A DNA stretch of 64,000 bases from Toxoplasma gondii ME49 (GCF_000006565.2 NC_031469.1:62001-126000); one strand, 5' to 3'; counted from the stretch's first letter, positions 34,831-47,740 are shown. The notes: generated by a model not told the origin, from the sequence alone. Program-made: numbers and translations.

Positions 34831-36292
34831 TTCTGGTGAACGAAATCGCGTCCGTGGTATTGTCGAACGTGTCTGCGAGTTCGTCTCATGGGGAACCACA
34901 AATGGCAGGTGCTGCCCGGGACACTGACATTTCCGAAAATACTGTGCGAGGGATAGTTCATGGCCCGAGTGTTCGTTGTGAAAGACCCTGCTCTCCCAAC
35001 GGATCCTCCACACACCATATGAGCTGAATAGAATGCAGCGCTTCCACTTCCACATACCGAGACAAGGCTGCATGCGTTAAGTTGCCAGCTCTTTAGATCT
35101 CAAGTACCCCTCTGTGGTAGAGGTCCCGCGGCAAACTGTGCACAGTCTGGACCTTCGCAGGCCCCCAGACAGCGGAACTGAAATCTTTATTCCAGAAAAT
35201 GTCCTTGCAGCATCGTCCATCAGAAGAAGAGACCGACGCCGTGAGCTACTGACTACAGAGCGTCTCCCCTCAAGGGATGCGCATGCACGGATCACGCTAG
35301 AAGACGAATGCTCGCGTGAAGCACTTCTGCCGAACGTATCGCTTTCCCGCAGGGCTGTGCCGAACTACTTTAGAAACCGAGACTGCTTATGCGGGACGCG
35401 AGACTCGAGAATGTGGCCAGCGCTTGAAATCCAAGTTCGCTCTGAGAGAGGCGCCTCGCTTGGAAGGCGGTTCGAAAGGTGTGAGCAGCACAGGATCGTG
35501 CTACACATCACTGACTGTGTATTCCTTGCATCCGAAATCCTATTTCCCAAGAGGGTACCACCACGCATGTGTGACTTGGCACAAAGACGGTGATGAAACA
35601 ACAGCCAGGGGTAATCATAAATCACAGGAAATGCCTCAGGTCTCTCTCACGTGGAACCTTGGGCAGACAGATGCGGCACACGAAACGCGTCGCTACCATC
35701 GACTTGGACAAAAGTTTCGAGGGGCTTCCTGCGGGCGCTCTGCAGACTCGTCTCACAGAAAAACACACTGCACAGGAAGCGAAGGCTACAACCTTTTCCC
35801 CATGGAGTGTACGCCAACCTGAGCCTGCCTCGTTTCGCCAGGATTCTGGCCCAGACGAGCATCGAAGGTGTGTGTGCACCGACGGCCTTCTGCCGCTGAA
35901 TGCAGACACAAGCATATATATATATATAAATATATAAAAATAAATAAATATATATATATAAAATATAAATGGTACACATAAAAGGGCACGCATGCGAGGA
36001 AGAGGTTTGCTCGAAACAACGCACGCAGACGCCCGCCCCTTCTGATAAGTTCACAAAACGCGCGCAGGGCACCAGGTGCACTCCGTCCCGGCTACAACCA
36101 GAGACGTTGGCGGACCTACGCATGCATGCGCATGTGCCTTGCTGCTCGCAGAGGCTGTTCACATCTGCTGCACACGTTGTTTGTTTTCTCGCCACCTGTC
36201 GAAATGAAGAATGACTTTCTGCGTATGCACTCACGAATCAATGACACGCACAACGTTTCGAATTCGCGACGAACCGTCGCCTTCAAAAATCT
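34831..36292. other. Right border of the MAF1 cluster, no gene recognised
   Basis: The segment at about 35040-35160 resembles the flank downstream of copy 1 (27180-27310): both carry GAGGCTGCATGCG or GACAAGGCTGCATGCG, then an AGACCTCAAG/AGATCTCAAG word and TGTACAGTCTGGACC/TGCACAGTCTGGACC. This marks the end of the third unit. Frames at 35114-35593 and 35316-35822 are open but motif-free. TGCATGC words occur at about 36120. Confidence 0.5.
35911..35970. repeat. AT-only tract
   Basis: About 60 bases of A and T only, made of TATATA and TAAATAAATA runs with partial self-complementarity. It lies between the MAF1 cluster and the acetyltransferase gene. Confidence 0.75.
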
Positions 36293-38607
36293 TCATTTCC
36301 TCTTCCTGCTCTGCCCAGCGACGCATGCACGCTTGCGCAGCTGCATCTCCATGTACACCTGAGGCGCCGACAGCTCCCCGTCTTCCGCCAGAGGAATGTC
36401 GTCGTGCCGCTTGAAGCCGAGCACCGTATAAAAGCCGACCGCTGAAGACAGAGGGAAACGGAAAAGTAGAAAGACGCCTCCAGAGAGAAGAACGCACTCC
36501 GGAAAGTGGAAGGCCTCGTCAAGAGGAAAAAGGACGCCCCGAGGGAAGCCTGTGTGTGCAGCCACACCCGAAGCACGGAGTTCCACCAAAAACTGCCGCG
36601 ACTCCGACAGACGAGCGTCGGATCCGAAAACCTTTCCACACATCAAAGGGGAAGCAGAAGAGGAGAGAAAACTCACGACACAAAGCCAACGATTGACGAA
36701 GCAGCGCGAAGACTCAGGTCCAACACCACCTTTGAACTCCGCACCGGAGACGGGAAGGGCGGTACAAGCTGCATGCGAAGGACTCCGTCGAACTGAGAAG
36801 TCGAGGAGGTGCACACCGGCTAGGGACTCGTCACCGTTCGAAAAGACAGCGACGCCTCTTTTTGGGCTTCCATGAACGGCGTTCAAAACGAGATGATCTT
36901 CGTCGTATTCTCAGAGCGAAGAAAGAAGCATCTGAAAACCCAGTGGGGCCGTCACCAGAAGGCCTCGCTCAGAGACTCGGGGGCGCCAGGCTCCCATCGG
37001 TGACTCTTCTCCATCCCGACCGTACGCGTTGGCTTTTCTCACTCCTGCGCTGGGCACTACTTTCTTCTTGATCGACGTGTGTTGAAATCCGAGACTCGAG
37101 ATACAAGAGATGAAACTCAACAGTCGACCTTTGTTGTTGGAGTGAAGATCTCTCGTTCGTACTCCCCTGGCTTAAACTCACGTTTGCCTCGTCTTTTCGC
37201 CTTTTTTCTGACTTTTGCCTCGCATTTCCCTCAAGTCTTGACTCGTGGTGGAACCACCTTTACCTCAGGTTTCCGTTTTTTACTCATTTCTCCCCATTGT
37301 AACATCATTTTCTCTTTTTATATCTTTCTCACTGGTGCCGACACCCTGTTCCCACGGATCTTGTTCCGTTGCGCCCCTTCGTCGCGCAGGCAACCTCCTG
37401 ACCGTCGCTTTTCTCGCTGGCATCCCGCGTCGTTCTTCCTACCTGAAGTGTAGGCAGAGAGATTGATCGAGGTCAAGCTGCGGTTGCTCTTCGCGACCTG
37501 AATGATCCCCTTGACGAGTTTCCTTCCGTAGCCGCGACCTCTGCACTCTTCGAGAACCGCGACCTTGCCCACCTGCAGCGCCTGGAGACCGACGTCGACC
37601 CGGTAAACAATGAAGCCGAGACAGCGGCGCGACGCAGCCACCCGAGAGTCCGTCAAAATGCGAAGACGCCATTTCTTCTTCTTCGACGTCACTTCCAAGC
37701 ATTTTTGGTCAAACACCCGCAGAGACAAAGCATCGCTGTCTTCCAGGAGCTTCTTCATCGCCGGCTCATGCAAACGCCCTGTGACGTCGTCCACGACAAC
37801 TGTGTCTTTACACAGTGGAAAAGAAGAGACCTGACACTCTCCATGAACCTCCGCAGGCTCCTCTGTCTCTTCTCCAACATGTCCTCCCTTCGCTCCCCTC
37901 TCTCCCTTAAAGTCTCTCTCTGCCGCAACTCTCCTCTCTTTCTTCTCTTCTCTCTCTTTCTTCTCTTCTCTCTCGTTCTTCTCTTCTCTCTCGTTCTTCT
38001 CTTCTCTCTCGTTCTTCTCTTCTCTCTCGTTCTTCTCTTCTCTCTCGTTCTTCTCGTCCTCTCGAGTGGCAGTTCTGCAGTCACCTTTGTCCATCGCTCG
38101 CTCTTCGGAGAAGGCGAAAGCTTCTCGCTTCGACTCCAGACTCTTTCGCGATCTCGGGCGCTGTGTCGCCGAAACCGAGCCTTCTTGTGGAGCAGGGTGG
38201 GTCTCACTGTCCTCGAAGACGTTTCTTGAATCTTGCCTCTCGCGTCCTTCTCTCTCTTTGCCTCCGCCTTCCCCCTCTCCAACGCGCTCTCCGTTCTCTC
38301 CTGCCTCCACGCCTTTTTCCTTCTCTTTCTGTCCACCTTTCTGCTCATTCTTCTCGCTTTCTCGAGCTGTGTCATCCGTCTCCGCGACATGCTGTGCCTC
38401 GCTCGGCCGGCCCTGTTCCGTGAGACAGGAGACAGCGGAGAAGAAGGCGGCAGCGACCGACGCCAGGCCGACATCCTTTTTCTCTTCTTCTCGGACGCCT
38501 GGAAAGCCGAAGGAACGAAGAGCTCTCCCGAGGCTCTCCTCGCTCTCTGTCGCGGAGCCCACGGGACCCTCCTGCCGCAGCACGGCGCTCGCAGTGGCCA
38601 GCAACAT
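36293..38607 (-). CDS. GNAT-family N-acetyltransferase with long charged N-terminal region
   Basis: Two exons: 38607-37443 and 36441-36293 (GT-AG, phase 1), 437 residues. The last 130 residues form a GNAT fold, which transfers an acetyl group from acetyl-CoA to an amine. Seen are a beta-strand with LGFIVYRVD, then VGKVAVLEECRGRGYGRKLV with the acetyl-CoA loop RGRGYG (residues about 355-360), SINLSAYTS, and across the intron AVGFYTVLGF, the typical GNAT motif B. The C-terminus ELSAPQVYMEMQL resembles small bacterial-type GNATs that end in an APHVxM-like strand. The substrate cannot be predicted. Residues 1-270 are Glu/Lys/Arg-rich, including an 18-base repeat region encoding NEREEK. The frame is open further upstream to 38847 without an ATG and reads as very hydrophobic there, so an upstream exon with a membrane anchor is possible. 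The gene is divergent from STE24. Confidence 0.82.
37938..38058 (-). repeat. 18-bp coding minisatellite (NEREEK/KEREEK)
   Basis: Between six and seven tandem units of the plus-strand form GTTCTTCTCTTCTCTCTC encode Lys-Asn-Glu-Arg-Glu-Glu on the minus strand in the acetyltransferase N-terminal region. The unit keeps frame. Confidence 0.85.
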
Positions 38608-41056
38608 GGAGACGAGACAAGGAAAAAAGAGATACACGGGGAATGCGAAAGGAACAGCGAAGACGAGAAACCGTACCAGGACGCCTGTCGGCAGCAGCGC
38701 AGCGACAGAGGGGGACAGAGAGAGGAAGAGAGAGCGAAGAGAGAGGACGAGAAAGAGAGAAAGGCCGGTGGCCCTCAGTGGAGAGCTGAAAAGAGGAATG
38801 TCCAGAGGAACTGCAGACGAGAGCGGCGAAGCGAAAAAACAATCCAAGAAATCACATGGAGGAAAGTCACACTCTGCGAAAGATTTCTTTCACAGCACCC
38901 ACAGAGCGAATACGAGCGGACCCGTCGTTCGCGGGAGAGAGATGTCACACGAGAAGCCGCAAAAGAAAGCAGAGGTGGAGAGAGACAGAGCACAGACTGC
39001 TGCAGCGATCTCACGGCTTGCATCGCTTTGCTGAACTTCGAGAGACTCGGAATCGAACTCATGCGCGTGGAGAAGGCGGCCGCCGGGGAGGTCTGCCTGG
39101 GGAAAAAGCGGCAAAAAACAACTCCGCAGACGAAGCCTTACATCGTTCCCTCCCCTCTCGCGAAAAAAAGCGGTCTACAGGTCACTCGAGGAAAGCTGAA
39201 GCTTTTTTCCGCCTGCGCCTGGACGCATAATCCACCAAGAGACGCTGGAGAAGCGCGAGACTACGTTTCGAGCGCAGAGGTTCGCGCTTTCGCGTTGGCA
39301 TGCAGCCGAACGGAACAGCCAGGCAGCGAACAAGCTGTTGCCGAAGAGAGAGAAGAGAGAACGGAGAAGAAAGAACGAAAGGGGAAGAGCGCCAGCAAGA
39401 AAGCGAGAGTGTGACGAGAAAGAGAGATGAGAAAGGAAAAAAGGCAGAGAGAGACATGCCGCCGAACGACAGCGCGGTGGCTGCCGTTCGCGGTGTCTCT
39501 GCTGGAGTTGTGCGCCGCTCTGGAATTTCGGAAGCAAAGAGAAGCTGCTGACGCGTTCCGCCAACAGCTCTGCGCGGAAGGCCCCGATAAGGCGGAATGC
39601 AACCAAAAGGAATAAATCTCTGAGAGGCTTGTTTGTGAGGCCTCAAGAGGTCCTTGAAACGAGGAAGAAATACCTTTCGAAGACCCAGGACTCTCCGCAG
39701 CTTCCTGCACTCTCTCTGAGGAAATCCGAGAAGGAGAGAGCGACAAACGAGAGGCGAAAGAATCCCATTCCCCACTTGAACAGACCGGGTCTGTCTCGGC
39801 GCAGCGCGCAGGGTCCCTCCTGTTCCTCTCCCACAGGAAAACTGGCAGAAAACGACACGCTTTGGTGTCTCAAGAACGTTGTTAAGACCGGAAACTCGCT
39901 GACAGCAGAGCAGAAGCGAACGCGCTCAGGAAAAGTAAAGATGCAGTGGAAAACTCCAAGACATAATCCCGGCTCTGTCTAACGCCCAGAGGCGCCAATC
40001 CCTGCCCCGCCCGCTACCTTAAGTCCTCGGCTCGAGAACGACAACACTACAAACACTTACACAGCTGGACAGGGTTTGAGACTTCGGATGAGACAAAAAA
40101 GGCAAAAGACGAAGAAAATCGAGCAGAATAAGCCGAGGAAAAAGACGTCGCCGGGCGCCAAAAACGAGCCTTAAAATGACGCCGACGGACTGGCAGCGCG
40201 GAGGGTCCGGAGAATCGCGGACGAAAGCAGGTTGAAAGTACGGCTTCTGAGTATCCCTTCTTTTGAGTGGGAGGAAGAACGGAACCTGAAAAAAAGCGAG
40301 CGCTGACGAAACAGACGCGGAAAAGAATGGCGAGGACGAACTGAATGCGCACGAGAGGGAGCCAAAGGGCGAAAATCGACGCGCTGATTCGGCGTATATT
40401 CGGAGACAGACGACGAGAAACGATCCGACGGATGGGAAGGCGTGTGTGTCGGGCGAAAGCCGGAGAAACGCTGGATTTTCGCTTTACAACCACAGAAGAA
40501 AGGACAGCGCTCTTCTTTCTTGTCACATCTCTTCGTTCTCTCGATTTAGAACCGCCCCCGAAAACCTTCTCCCCAGTGTGCGCCGTCCACGGGTGTCTGA
40601 TTTTTGCTGTTCCCTTCGCTGTCGAGGCGGGCTGGTCCTCTAATCTCTGTGCACAGGCTTTCGTGCTTTTTCTGTCGCCTTCCTTGCGTTTTCTCGCCTT
40701 TCTCTGTTTGGAGTTCCGTAATTCCCGTCATAACCGCCACGCATGCCCTTCCCCCTCTGCACATGTATCTCCTCGACGACTGCGAGAGTGTCTTGCTGCT
40801 GCTGCGGCTCGCTCTTTCCCCGTTTCTCCCGCGGCACTTTTCCAAATCCGCCGTCAAATCCGTCTCCTTTTCTTCCTCCCTCTCCGTCCACCTTTTCTTG
40901 TGTCTCGTTGGTCTGTCTTCGACTTTTCTGTCGGCCTTTTTGTGGCGCCGCTGCTGCTGTCCACCTGGCAGGCGCCTCCCTGTCGGCCCGTTTCTCTGTG
41001 TTTGCCGTTCCTGTTCCTCTCGTCTTTGAGCGTTTCTCCGTTTTTCGTTCCGCAAA
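38608..41056. other. Divergent intergenic region between the acetyltransferase and STE24
   Basis: About 2.4 kb separating two outward-reading genes, so it should hold both promoters. Several frames are open on both strands (38608-39414 +, 39182-39775 -, 40345-41055 both) because of skewed composition; none shows a known motif. No RNA gene is recognised. Confidence 0.5.
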
Positions 41057-44000
41057 ATGGGGCTCGAGGCTCTTCCTCACTGGTTCTCGAATGTGCCTTG
41101 GCTGCATGTGTATCTGGGCTTCTCTGTCTCTGTCGAGTGCTTCGAGCAGTACCTGAATGCGCGGCAACTGCGGCGCTACGACGAGGCGAAGCCTCCGGAA
41201 AAGCTGGCGCATCTGGTCACGGAAGAGGAGTATGCGAAGACCAACGCGTACAACAAGGACAAGATGCGCTTCGGCATCTTTTCTTCTCTGTTCCAGACCT
41301 CGATCTCGCTCCTCTCCACGGCATGCTTCCTCGGGCCTTTCCTGTGGCGGCTGGCGGGGAACCTGGTGGGGAAGAACAGCAACGAGTACTCCCAGTCGCT
41401 CGCCGATCTGGCTCTCAGCGCCGTGATCGGAGAGTGCATCTCCACGCCCTTCCAGCTGTACGCGGACTTTGTTGTCGAGGAGAAACATGGATTCAACAAG
41501 AAAACGCTCGGCATCTTCGTCAAAGATAAACTCCTCAGTCTCGGTCTCACGGGTCTCATCGGCGGTCCGCTTGCATGCGCCGCCATCTGGCTCATCAAAT
41601 GGGGTGGAAAATCTTTCTACCTCTGGGTGAGAAGTCACGAAAAACTGAGAAACACTGGACAACCCCACAAAGAATACTTTCGCGGTCGTCCAGATATATG
41701 TATATATGTATGTATATGTATGTATATATGTACATATATGTTAGGTAGATGTGCGTTCTCTGCATGCATGTGGTGTAGATGCATGCGTTTTCACGGAAGA
41801 GTTTGAGTGGTCTCATCTGTGCGCATGGAACATATACATGTCCGTGATAGACGCACAAGTCTGAAGGTCATATGTCTGTACTGTTTCGGAGTATGCATGG
41901 AGAGCGACGGAGTCTTCTTGGTCAAAAGAGGAAGACACAGAACCACGAGGAGATGCAGACGAAGAGAAAAAAAGAGGACTCCTCGAATGCTGTTAGTCGT
42001 TACCGGCCGAGAAACGCAAGTGCGACGATCTTTGGATGTTTCAGCGGTGGAGCCGAGCGTTCTGGACGCAGTCTTTGAGTTCCTTTGTAGAGCGGTCTTT
42101 CCAGGATTCGTTAAAGACTTGGTCTTTGTCGACTCTGTTCTTTCGCAGCTCTGGGGCTTCTCTGTGGCCACAACAATTGCCCTGATGTTCGTTTACCCCA
42201 ATTTCATTGCGCCGCTCTTCAACAAATTCGAGCCACTCAAGGACGAAGAACTCCGCGGAAAAATCTGCGAGTTGGTGAGACACGAAAACATAAAAAATCC
42301 TCTCAGTCTCCTCTCTATCTCCTCTGTGTTCCTTCTCTTCGTTCTCCTCTTTTCTCTCTCCTCTGTGTTCCTTCTCTGTCTGTCTCCTCTTCTCTCTCTC
42401 CTCTGTGTTCCTTCTCTTCGTTCTCCTCTTGTCTCTCTCCTCTGTGTTCCTTCTCTTCGTTCTCCTCTTGTCTCTCTCCTCTGTGTTCCTTCTCTTCGTT
42501 CTCCTCTTTTCTCTCTCCTCTGTGTTCCTTCTCTTCATTCTCCTCTTGTCTCTCTCCTCTGTGTTCCTTCTCTTCGTTCTCCTCTTTTCTCTCTCCTCTG
42601 TGTTCCTTCTCTTCGTTCTCCTCTTTTCTCTCTCCTCTGTGTTCCTTCTCTTCATTCTCCTCTTGTCTCTCTCCTCTGTGTTCCTTCTCTTTGTTCTCCT
42701 CTTGTCTCTCTCCTCTGTGTTCCTTCTCTTCGTTCTCCTCTTGTCTCTCTCCTCCATCGTCGTTCTCTGTCTCTCTCCTCTTCTCTCTCTCCTCTGTGTT
42801 CCTTCTCTTCGTTCTCCTCTTGTCTCTCTGTTCGCTGCCGCGCGTCCTCTTTTCCTCGCGACGCGTTTCCGCGCCTTTTCTCGGTGCATGGAGGGGAAGA
42901 AGAGAGGAGAGCGACGAGGCGCGAAGTCCAGGGATCTAGGAAGAGCGGAGAGAGAAGAGGTGGAGGACGGACGAGAGAACTGAGAGCGATTAAGAAGCGT
43001 CCTGCGGCTCGTCTGTCATGGAGGGGGCTTCGGCGCTGCGCCTCGCGGAGGAGAGATTGGAGGCGAAAGAAGCCGTCGCATTGGAGAGCGACTCGCACTT
43101 GCGTTGAGTTCGAAGAAGACTCCCAGCGTTTTCATTTTCTTCTCTTGCGTACCCTCGCATGCACACAGAAAATGGTGCGAGTTACCTCTGAAAGTCTGGG
43201 TCGCGCTGCATGGTTCTGCAGGCGAAGAAACTGGACTTCCCACTCACTCAACTGTATGAGATGGACAACTCGAAGCGGTCTGGCCATAGCAACGCGTATT
43301 TCTACGGTTTCTGGTGGTCGAAAAGAATCGTCCTCTACGATACGCTCCTCCACTTGCCTCACGACCAGATTCTCGCGATTCTTGGTAAACACAGACACAC
43401 ACCGAAACGTGGAGAGAGCTTGGGGGAGTGAGTTGCGTTCCTCGTTCTCGATCTTGTTCTCTCTTTCCTCGGCTTCCCGGTTCTCCACATTGTCCTTCCT
43501 CTTCCTGGCCCTCCTTTCTTTCGTTCTCCTCGTCGTCTCCGTTTCCCTCTCGGCCGGCAGCTGTTGCGTCGCGATTCTTGTTCTGTAAAAAAAAAAAAAG
43601 TTTCAGGAGCTTCTTCTGCAGCGACGCCGCCGGCTGGCTCTCGCTCGCCTCGACGTTCTGAGTCCACTGCTCGCGGCTGCTGACTCTCGGACTGGACGTC
43701 GAGTTCCATGCAGTTTTCTGTTTTTCTTCGCTGCCGTCGCCATTTCTGCACTCCTGCAGGTTCTGCGCGATTTTCAACCGCGTGTAGAGCCTCGCAGAGA
43801 GGCTCAAGGCAGCCAGGCAGATCCCGTTCGATCGGCGAGGCGCTTCGCTCGAGTCTGCGCTGTATTTCTGTTGCATCTGCGATTTCTTTTTCCTGCGTTT
43901 GTCTCCGCTCTTTCAGGTCACGAGATGGGGCACTGGAAGAGAAGTCACACGACCAAGATGATGGCGGCGACTTTCCTTCAGCTCTTCTGCACTTTCTATC

Positions 44001-45134
44001 TCTTTGGCCTAGTGATGACCAGCGACGCGCTCTTCGACAGCTTTGGATACACAGACACCCGCGCTTCTGTCGTCGGTCTCAAGCTCTTCAGCAACATCTT
44101 TCTCCCCGTAAGCAACGCAGGTCTCGGACTCAAGCATGTCCTCGCGAAACGCCTTCTTCAAGCGTACTTCTCTGTGCCATTCTACGTCTTCATCTCCTCA
44201 GGGAAAGCAACACATGTGTATGTATGCATATATAATTGTTTGTATATTTATATATAAATATTTATATATAAATATTTGTGTATAAATATTTATGTATATG
44301 TGGAGACACTGGCATGTGTACAGACGTTTAAATGTGTATATCTGGAGACCAACAGTAGTTCAGAGTTGGCCTTCACATATTTGTTTCACATTCACTTGTG
44401 GTGGAGACTCTTTTCAGACGAGAAGGTTGTGTGCTTCGTAGTTCTGTTTTTGCCAGTCCTGTGTTTTTCTCAGGTCAATACGTTGATTTCTCTGCTGATG
44501 ACAATGTACTCCCGCAAAAACGAGTTCGAAGCGGACGCATTTGCTTGCGAACTGGGCTACAGCGAATCTCTCAAGCAAGGCCTTATCGCCATTCACACAG
44601 AAAACAAAGCCTGCCTGGACCCAGACCCCTGGTAAGCGAGATTAAATCTTTCCTCAAAAAATGTCTTCTCCGTTCAAAAGGCTTGCTGCGATCTTATCTC
44701 TACTTGCAGATCCATATGCATATATGTATCTTTACATATATTTATACAATGTATATATATATATATATATGTATGCATCTCTAGAGGTGTATATGGTCTG
44801 ATGGAGAGACAAAGAGACTGAATAGATAACTATGGAGAGGCAGCTATAGGTAGATCCATAGATAAGGAAATGGGTGGCTGAGCAGGTGAATGCCATACAC
44901 GGTTATAAGGAGATATAAAGAAACACAGACCATATAGATAAATGTATTGATGAATGGTTAGGTACCCGAGTAATATATATATATATATATAAGAGTATGC
45001 GTTTTTGGTGCGTGATTCTGATTGGTATTTCATTGTCTTTCAGGTTCTCCTTTTGGCACTACAGCCACCCGCCGCTGCTGGAGCGTCTGCGGGCGATCGA
45101 AGCAATCGAAGAGAAACAATCGAAGAAGAATTAG
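41057..45134 (+). CDS. STE24: CAAX prenyl protease 1 (STE24/ZMPSTE24), zinc metalloprotease
   Basis: Six exons join in frame: 41057-41626, 42149-42274, 43222-43384, 43917-44107, 44474-44631 and 45044-45134, giving 432 residues (human ZMPSTE24 is 475). This multi-pass ER or Golgi membrane enzyme removes the last three residues of farnesylated CaaX proteins. The zinc site is HEMGH at residues 288-292, split by intron 3 one codon earlier, with the third ligand E367 in NEFEADAFA. Other family landmarks are [39 protein letters not shown] and the C-terminal [16 protein letters not shown]. Exon 1 carries the N-terminal membrane segments. Compared with the human enzyme, the variable insertion before the zinc motif is missing. 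The start codon has AAA before ATG and is the first fitting ATG. All introns are GT-AG; the second is filled with a 39-base minisatellite. Confidence 0.95.
41690..41750. repeat. (TATATG)n tract in STE24 intron 1
   Basis: Alternating TATATGTA words over about 55 bases, 65 bases downstream of the exon 1 donor. Similar AT tracts occur in STE24 intron 4 (44220-44300) and intron 5 (44710-44775 and 44974-44992). Confidence 0.7.
42300..42835. repeat. 39-bp minisatellite in STE24 intron 2
   Basis: About thirteen tandem copies of a 39-base pyrimidine-only-rich unit built from CTCCTCTGTGTTCCTTCTCT plus TCGTTCTCCTCTTGTCTCT, with small variants. Because 39 is a multiple of three and the unit lacks stops, all frames stay open and long false reading frames appear on both strands (41807-43588 + and 42041-42889 -). 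Exon 2 and exon 3 of STE24 join perfectly without any of it. Confidence 0.9.
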
Positions 45135-45447
45135 TTGCCTGATAACGACAGGCGCAGGATTTGTGCCCTGTGCAGCTTTCCCTCCATTCTTTGTTTGAAA
45201 AGAAAAACCGACTGAAGCGACTTTCTTCGCAGTCTCTGAAAAACAGGAACATCACTGTTTGAATTCCTTGTTCCTGTCTCGGCCCAGACGTCAAAGACTC
45301 AATTTAGTGCATGCGGTCGCTGCATACGCAGAGGCTCTGTCCAGATGGAGACAGAAGCTGCTCGTGAGCAGACTTCTCCTGGCGATGCTTTCTCGAACAT
45401 GCTTCCCCTAGATCACAGTCTCGATCTTCGCGCCAACAACGAATCAA

Positions 45448-45482
<35 letters not shown>

Positions 45483-47288
45483 GTAGGTTTTCCTTAATTG
45501 CGATTCTTATAGCAGACAAGCTTCTCTATTCAGGAAGCTGACTCCACTCTTTCAGCCGTCCCCCCGTTTTCAAGCTCTAGGTCCGCATGAATAAAAGTAT
45601 AAATTTATCTGTATAGGTGTGTATGTTTAAATGTGGGTATCCAAGGAGTGTGACGAATATCTCCTGTGCAATCAAGAGCGGGTGTCTGCCGGCTGGAAAA
45701 GGAGGCTGAGAGGAGGCAGTGTTGAGAGAAGCAGCATTTGCTGGTGCAGAGAATGGCGCGGGTCATCTTTAGAGACAACAGGCGCTCTGTGGAGAAAGGA
45801 TTTTTGTTGGCGAATCATTCGAATTCCTATTTCATTCCTCGAAAGAGTTCATGAAGTGCTAGCTTTCTTGACCCCATATTCGCGAGATTCTCTCGAATCC
45901 GGAGAAACGGCTGCCGGTTCCCTCGAAAGCCACTGCGAGTCAAATCTCTCTTCCGACGAGAAGGCTGGCCGTTAAAAAAGCAATTCGAAGTGTTTTCGAG
46001 ACGTTTTTTGTCTTTCCTTCTCCGGAAATTGTCGCAGTTGAATGTCTGGTGCATTAAGCGTACAATAGGGCAGACTTCTAGTGAGGTCTCCTGACTGAGC
46101 TGCGACTGTGCGGTCGAGAAAAGAGTTTTCCGTGGCTCTGCTCGTTTTCTGCAATTCTCTTTGCGGCGCCCGGAACTAAAAAGTAGGACAGAAAGGCGAC
46201 TTCAACACAGACGCGCGTACCCAGTGTCTTCTGCGAGATGGAGAGGTCCAGGTCCTCGCTGTTCTTTGACATTCAGCAGTGCAGACACACAAGTCGAGCC
46301 TCAAAAACGAGACCTGAGAAGGCCTCCCAGGGGTCTGTGAGAATGCGATGTTTAGAAATTTATACAAAAAAACAAAGATCACTGGTCAGAGGTGCCTCGC
46401 TCAAAAAGTCTTCCCTCGCATTTGTGAAAAGGAAACTAACGGCGGCGACTGCGACTCATGAGTCGCAAAAACGGAGGACAGACACTTCGGTCGAAAAAAC
46501 ACAAAGTCAAACACGCAGAAAAACGGAATCGCCAAAGTCACTCGAATAAAACTGCAACCTCAAAGAGAGTCACAGGCATGCATATATTTGCATTAGACGA
46601 AATATATATATATATATATACATACATATACACATATATGCTTATCTGTAGATATAAATATACAGAGATACTGATATGTTTGTATACATTTGCTTCTTTT
46701 TGTACGCGCATGCATTTTCGGAGATCTCGGTCCCGTGCATTTTAGTTGCGTACAATATCCCGAGAAAAGTGAGGAGAGAACTGCTGAGAGCCAGTGTGCC
46801 CCGCAGGACTGTTTGAAGAACGAGGAGAAAGACATTTTTCCTTCGTTATGCCCCATAAAACGATACAAAAAGTGTGCCTTGTGACAGAACAGAGACTTGC
46901 ACACAAATCGTTCCCTCGCTGTTTATGTATACACTGCATATGCATCGCGAAAGTCGGATCTCTGTGTACACAAATGCATGTGCAGATGCCATTTGACAAA
47001 AGACACAGAACATGCTAGAATCCTTTTTAAGATTCCGCCAACGAGACCACATCGACTCTTCATTTTTCCTAAAGTTCTGTGTCTTGCAGCTTCGGAACAT
47101 CCGAGCTGCTTCCCCATACACGCAACCAACTGCATGCACACACATATTTAAATAAATATGCGTATGTGAAGATTTACTCTGGTAAACATCCAACCCCAAA
47201 CAACACCACACGGAAACTTGAGCAACCATCGCCATTTACATATGCATATACACATATACGTATGTAATATTCAGGCACATACATATGC

Positions 47289-47328
<40 letters not shown>

Positions 47329-47740
47329 GTACAGATATATATGTATGTGTACACATGTATGTATAGCGCTTATATATGTCCTTGCACCAACCTACTTACA
47401 CAGTTATGTACATATCCGTATCTATCTATATGTATTTGTATATGTGTGTATGGCACAGACGGTATGGACGCGGTATCGGCTGAACAGGGACACTGGGAGA
47501 TCTGTGCAGTCACCTTTCAAGGGCATTTGCTGCACTCGCATTGCTAGAGACGCGGCGAGAGTCTGGTGGAAGGAAGAGAGTCAGCGCGTCGATTTTCCGG
47601 TTCGCTTTCAGAGCCTGCCGATCCCGCAGTTCTCACAGAAGCAGGCTTCGTTGGCGAGGAAAACATTCGAAAAGGTAAACGCTGTCGCCCTGGAAAACTA
47701 TCGGAGCGCACCGATTCGGGGGCGCCCGCCGTCTGCGCGT
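45135..47740. other. Intergenic region between convergent genes, AT-repeat rich
   Basis: Holds 3' flanks of STE24 (+) and of the multi-pass membrane protein gene (-). (TA)n tracts lie at 45452-45480, 46600-46660 and 47290-47345. Frames at 45631-45975 and 47285-47758 have no motifs. No gene is called. Confidence 0.55.
47290..47345. repeat. (TA)n tract
   Basis: About 50 bases of nearly pure alternating TA, flanked by longer TATG/CATA-rich sequence from 47228 to 47455. Located in the convergent intergenic region. Confidence 0.8.

Noticed and set aside
24850..35100. MAF1 cluster as a retrotransposon or other mobile element
   Set aside because: Units keep introns, lack terminal repeats and element-encoded proteins, and fit tandem duplication by unequal exchange.
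37938..38058. Possible CRISPR-like array
   Set aside because: Units are head-to-tail without spacers and encode an in-frame peptide; the genome is eukaryotic. The same applies to the arrays at 42300, 51542 and 61600.
38066..39414. Plus-strand frames of 322 and 393 codons
   Set aside because: They are antisense to the acetyltransferase exon and its purine-rich repeats; the minus strand carries the recognisable GNAT motifs.
42041..42889. 282-codon minus-strand Arg/Glu/Lys frame
   Set aside because: Antisense reading of the same 39-bp minisatellite.
41807..43588. 593-codon plus-strand frame over STE24 introns
   Set aside because: It is held open by the 39-bp minisatellite; STE24 exons 2 and 3 inside it join better by splicing and match the family exactly.
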